A stretch of DNA of 6,177 bases. It comes from Holosporales bacterium. Its GTDB lineage: Bacteria; Pseudomonadota; Alphaproteobacteria; RUG11792. The translations under genes were made by a program, and so were the position numbers. This document shows, one piece after another, positions 4,735 through 6,177 of the stretch; position 1 is the stretch's first letter; each line of letters opens with the position of its first letter. The notes under the pieces were generated by a model. It saw only the letters and a program-made list of their open reading frames with translations, ran no database searches and was not told where the DNA came from. The DNA lies in the NCBI GenBank assembly GCA_031267075.1, contig JAIRZU010000066.1, positions 1 through 6,177 of the forward strand, in the 5' to 3' direction.

Positions 4735-5463
4735 TTATGCTGCACGCTTTAGGATCACGAAAAGCACCTCATAGTTCAGGCAAATTTCCTCTTTAGCTGA
4801 TGCTAGCACGGCGGATATTTTAGATTGCATTCGCTGTTGTCGCGGGGTGCCTGCTCCGATGTTTTTGAAGTGCTTCGCCGCGAACAGAGCCTTACTGAAG
4901 TGGAGGCTGTAACTGCGATGGTGTGAACATACCAAGGTCCCATGTCGCATTGCAGCATCTATGACTGCCTCCTGGACCATGCACTCGATTGCCAGGATAT
5001 CGATTCCACTTTCGGAAAACAACCTTTTATAGTCCAGGAAGCTTTCGTGCGTTGGAACTGAAAATGCAAGATACTCACACCTTTGCATTACCTTCTCTAG
5101 GAATGCCTCAAAATCCTCTAGCCACTGCATAGCTAAGTTTGATATCACCAAGTCATAATGGTCTTCAAACTCATAGGTTTCCATATCATGTACGATGCAC
5201 TTGCAGTTTCCGATTTTCGCTTCCGCAGCTGCTATCATCCTTTCTGAAATGTCACATAGCGTGATGTCTATGCTTGGGAAGAATCTCCTTAAGGCAAGCG
5301 AGGTAAGGCCAGTTCCGCAACCAGCGTCAAGTACGGTAATAGGTGGAGGATCGACAGACCTAACAAGCTTGGAACAGAGTCCAGCCAGATAATCAGATGA
5401 CAGCGCCTGGACGATAGCGTTCTCATCGTAGGTTTTTGCAGCCCTGTCAAAACTAGTCTTCAT
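4735..5463 (-). CDS. bioC: Malonyl-ACP O-methyltransferase
   Basis: BioC uses S-adenosylmethionine to methylate the free carboxyl of malonyl-ACP, so that fatty-acid synthesis can build the pimeloyl chain of biotin. The 242-residue product has the BioC-type N-terminus FDRAAKTYDENAIVQ (5-19). It also has the SAM motif I VLDAGCGTG (44-52), an acidic residue ending the second strand (D71), and DLVISNLAMQW (104-114), whose SNLAxQW is diagnostic of BioC. FKNIGAG (199-205) corresponds to the late LKxIGA motif. ATG 5463 was chosen because GGAGGG (5475-5470) lies 6 bases upstream and the family start is MKxxFxRAA. The frame extends 9 codons further, but through a hairpin. It lies 66 bases after the carrier gene and could be co-transcribed with it. 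The esterase that later removes the methyl group is not in this window. Confidence 0.95.
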   Translation of the reverse strand: MKTSFDRAAKTYDENAIVQALSSDYLAGLCSKLVRSVDPPPITVLDAGCGTGLTSLALRRFFPSIDITLCDISERMIAAAEAKIGNCKCIVHDMETYEFEDHYDLVISNLAMQWLEDFEAFLEKVMQRCEYLAFSVPTHESFLDYKRLFSESGIDILAIECMVQEAVIDAAMRHGTLVCSHHRSYSLHFSKALFAAKHFKNIGAGTPRQQRMQSKISAVLASAKEEICLNYEVLFVILKRAA

Positions 5464-5479
5464 CTTGTTCCCTCCGTTC

Positions 5480-5514
5480 CACAGAAACACCCACTACACG
5501 GTGAGGTTTCTGTG
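5480..5514. promoter_or_regulatory. Perfect 9-base inverted repeat before bioC, possible biotin operator
   Basis: CACAGAAAC (5480-5488) and GTTTCTGTG (5506-5514) are exact inverted copies separated by 17 bases. The element ends five bases upstream of the bioC Shine-Dalgarno sequence. BirA operators have the form TTGTAAACC-N-GGTTTACAA, with AAAC and GTTT facing each other across about 16-18 bases. This element has the same AAAC/GTTT facing geometry, but its outer bases differ. It could also act as an RNA hairpin next to the ribosome-binding site. No T-run follows, so it is not a normal terminator. Confidence 0.4.
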
Positions 5515-5529
5515 AAGAGACGAGTGAGG

Positions 5530-6177
5530 CTACTGCTTCCACCTTGCTCCTGAGATGTAGTGGTGGGCGATCCTTATGATGACGAACACTATGAGTAGCG
5601 GGTACACTTTCTCAAGGATCATTCCTAGGAATGAGCATATACCGGAGAAGCCCAGGAGTGACATCATGAACGACAGAACCCCAACGACAACCAGCGTGAT
5701 TCTCCTATCGATCTTACCTCTGAGGATGGTGTTGTTAACATAGTCCGTGAAGACGGAGGTCAGGATAACGTTGGTAGCCAAGCAGCAGACAGCCATCACT
5801 ATCGCTACAAACCATGATGCGTACGAGCCCATCGAGATCTCAGCGGCTTTTGTGAATAGCTCCTCAGCTGGCACGTCGGCCAGTAATGCTGAGCACTTTG
5901 CACTCGCAAAGACGAGTCCGGAGTACACGATGGCTAGGGCTAGCCCACCTATCGCACATGCATACCCGTAGAACTTTATTATCATATTTCTGTTCTCTCT
6001 CTCCTTCTCCGGCAGTGCGTTTTTTATGAATAGGAATATCGAGGACGACATCATGAAGCCAGCGAGCAAGTCCATCGTTTGATACCCAGTCTTGAAACCA
6101 GCGGCCAGTGATGAAACCCCACCAGCAACATCACTACTCGCGATGTGTGGTTCACAGAAGAACAGAGCACCTATTAG
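5530..6177 (-). CDS. brnQ: Branched-chain amino acid carrier, BrnQ/LIVCS family (C-terminal part)
   Basis: This is a membrane carrier that takes up leucine, isoleucine and valine with Na+ or H+. The reading frame is open from the window edge through 215 codons to TAG (5532-5530). Residues here are numbered from the first visible codon. The family signature region GYQTMDLLAGF (at about 31-41) corresponds to the GYLTMDxLxA segment of BrnQ. At least five hydrophobic membrane segments follow, including GLALAIVYSGLVFA, WFVAIVMAVCCLATNVILTS and two near the C-terminus, ending RWKQ. ATG 6075 is an internal methionine and not the start, because conserved carrier sequence continues upstream of it. About half of a typical 430-residue carrier is present. 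The LIVCS family call is fairly firm; substrate specificity is inferred. Confidence 0.85.
   Translation of the reverse strand, partial: LIGALFFCEPHIASSDVAGGVSSLAAGFKTGYQTMDLLAGFMMSSSIFLFIKNALPEKERENRNMIIKFYGYACAIGGLALAIVYSGLVFASAKCSALLADVPAEELFTKAAEISMGSYASWFVAIVMAVCCLATNVILTSVFTDYVNNTILRGKIDRRITLVVVGVLSFMMSLLGFSGICSFLGMILEKVYPLLIVFVIIRIAHHYISGARWKQ

Noticed and set aside
4581..4796. 71-codon plus-strand frame containing repeat copy B, with a peptide similar to that at 256-564
   Set aside because: It has no Shine-Dalgarno before ATG 4581 and runs antisense into bioC. Differences between the two repeats mostly change amino acids, so the peptide likeness follows from the DNA repeat.
1..6177. 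tRNA, rRNA, CRISPR arrays, insertion sequences
   Set aside because: No T-arm consensus with a cloverleaf, no regularly spaced repeats, no transposase motifs and no terminal inverted repeats were seen on either strand.

Overview
This window looks like chromosomal DNA of a bacterium with a reduced, host-dependent style of genome. My best guess is an alphaproteobacterium of the order Rickettsiales, Anaplasmataceae-like. The clues are short intergenic tracts with no recognisable genes, a scattered biotin pathway, two orphan secreted proteins and CtrA-box-like sites. Genus cannot be fixed from this sequence, and the taxonomic call is an inference. G+C varies along the window: hand-counted rows give about 42% in parts of bioD and the first secreted gene, and about 55-60% in parts of the second secreted gene and the carrier gene.

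Layout, left to right. Bases 1-58 may be the tail of a plus-strand gene. Bases 59-383 hold no recognisable gene but carry one copy of a 50-base dispersed repeat. ruvA (Holliday junction binding) lies on the minus strand at 384-962. Facing away from it is a plus-strand block with a good sigma70-like promoter (1074-1103), a 171-residue exported orphan protein, an 18-codon signal-peptide-like mini-ORF, and a second exported orphan of 212 residues. The stop codon of that last gene overlaps the stop codon of bioA on the opposite strand.

The right 60% of the window is all minus strand, transcribed right to left: a branched-chain amino acid carrier (brnQ-like, 5' end outside the window), bioC, a 445-base gap, then bioD and bioA overlapping by ATGA. 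BioC methylates malonyl-ACP to start pimeloyl synthesis. BioA and BioD carry out the KAPA to DAPA to dethiobiotin steps. BioF, BioB and a BioH-type esterase are not in this window.

The most interesting stretch is the bioC-bioD gap (4290-4734). It contains a 29-base inverted repeat (27/29) whose one arm is the bioD ribosome-binding region and whose other arm starts 5 bases past the bioC stop. A transcript reading through from bioC would therefore fold the bioD translation start into a long duplex. The same gap has a third partial copy able to make a local hairpin, the second copy of the dispersed 50-base repeat, a perfect TTAA-N7-TTAA (CtrA-like) site next to a possible -10, a second near-match, and a perfect DnaA box. 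Upstream of bioC is a perfect 9-base inverted repeat with the geometry of a BirA-type biotin operator. Together these suggest layered control of a split biotin operon; all of the control statements are inference from sequence.
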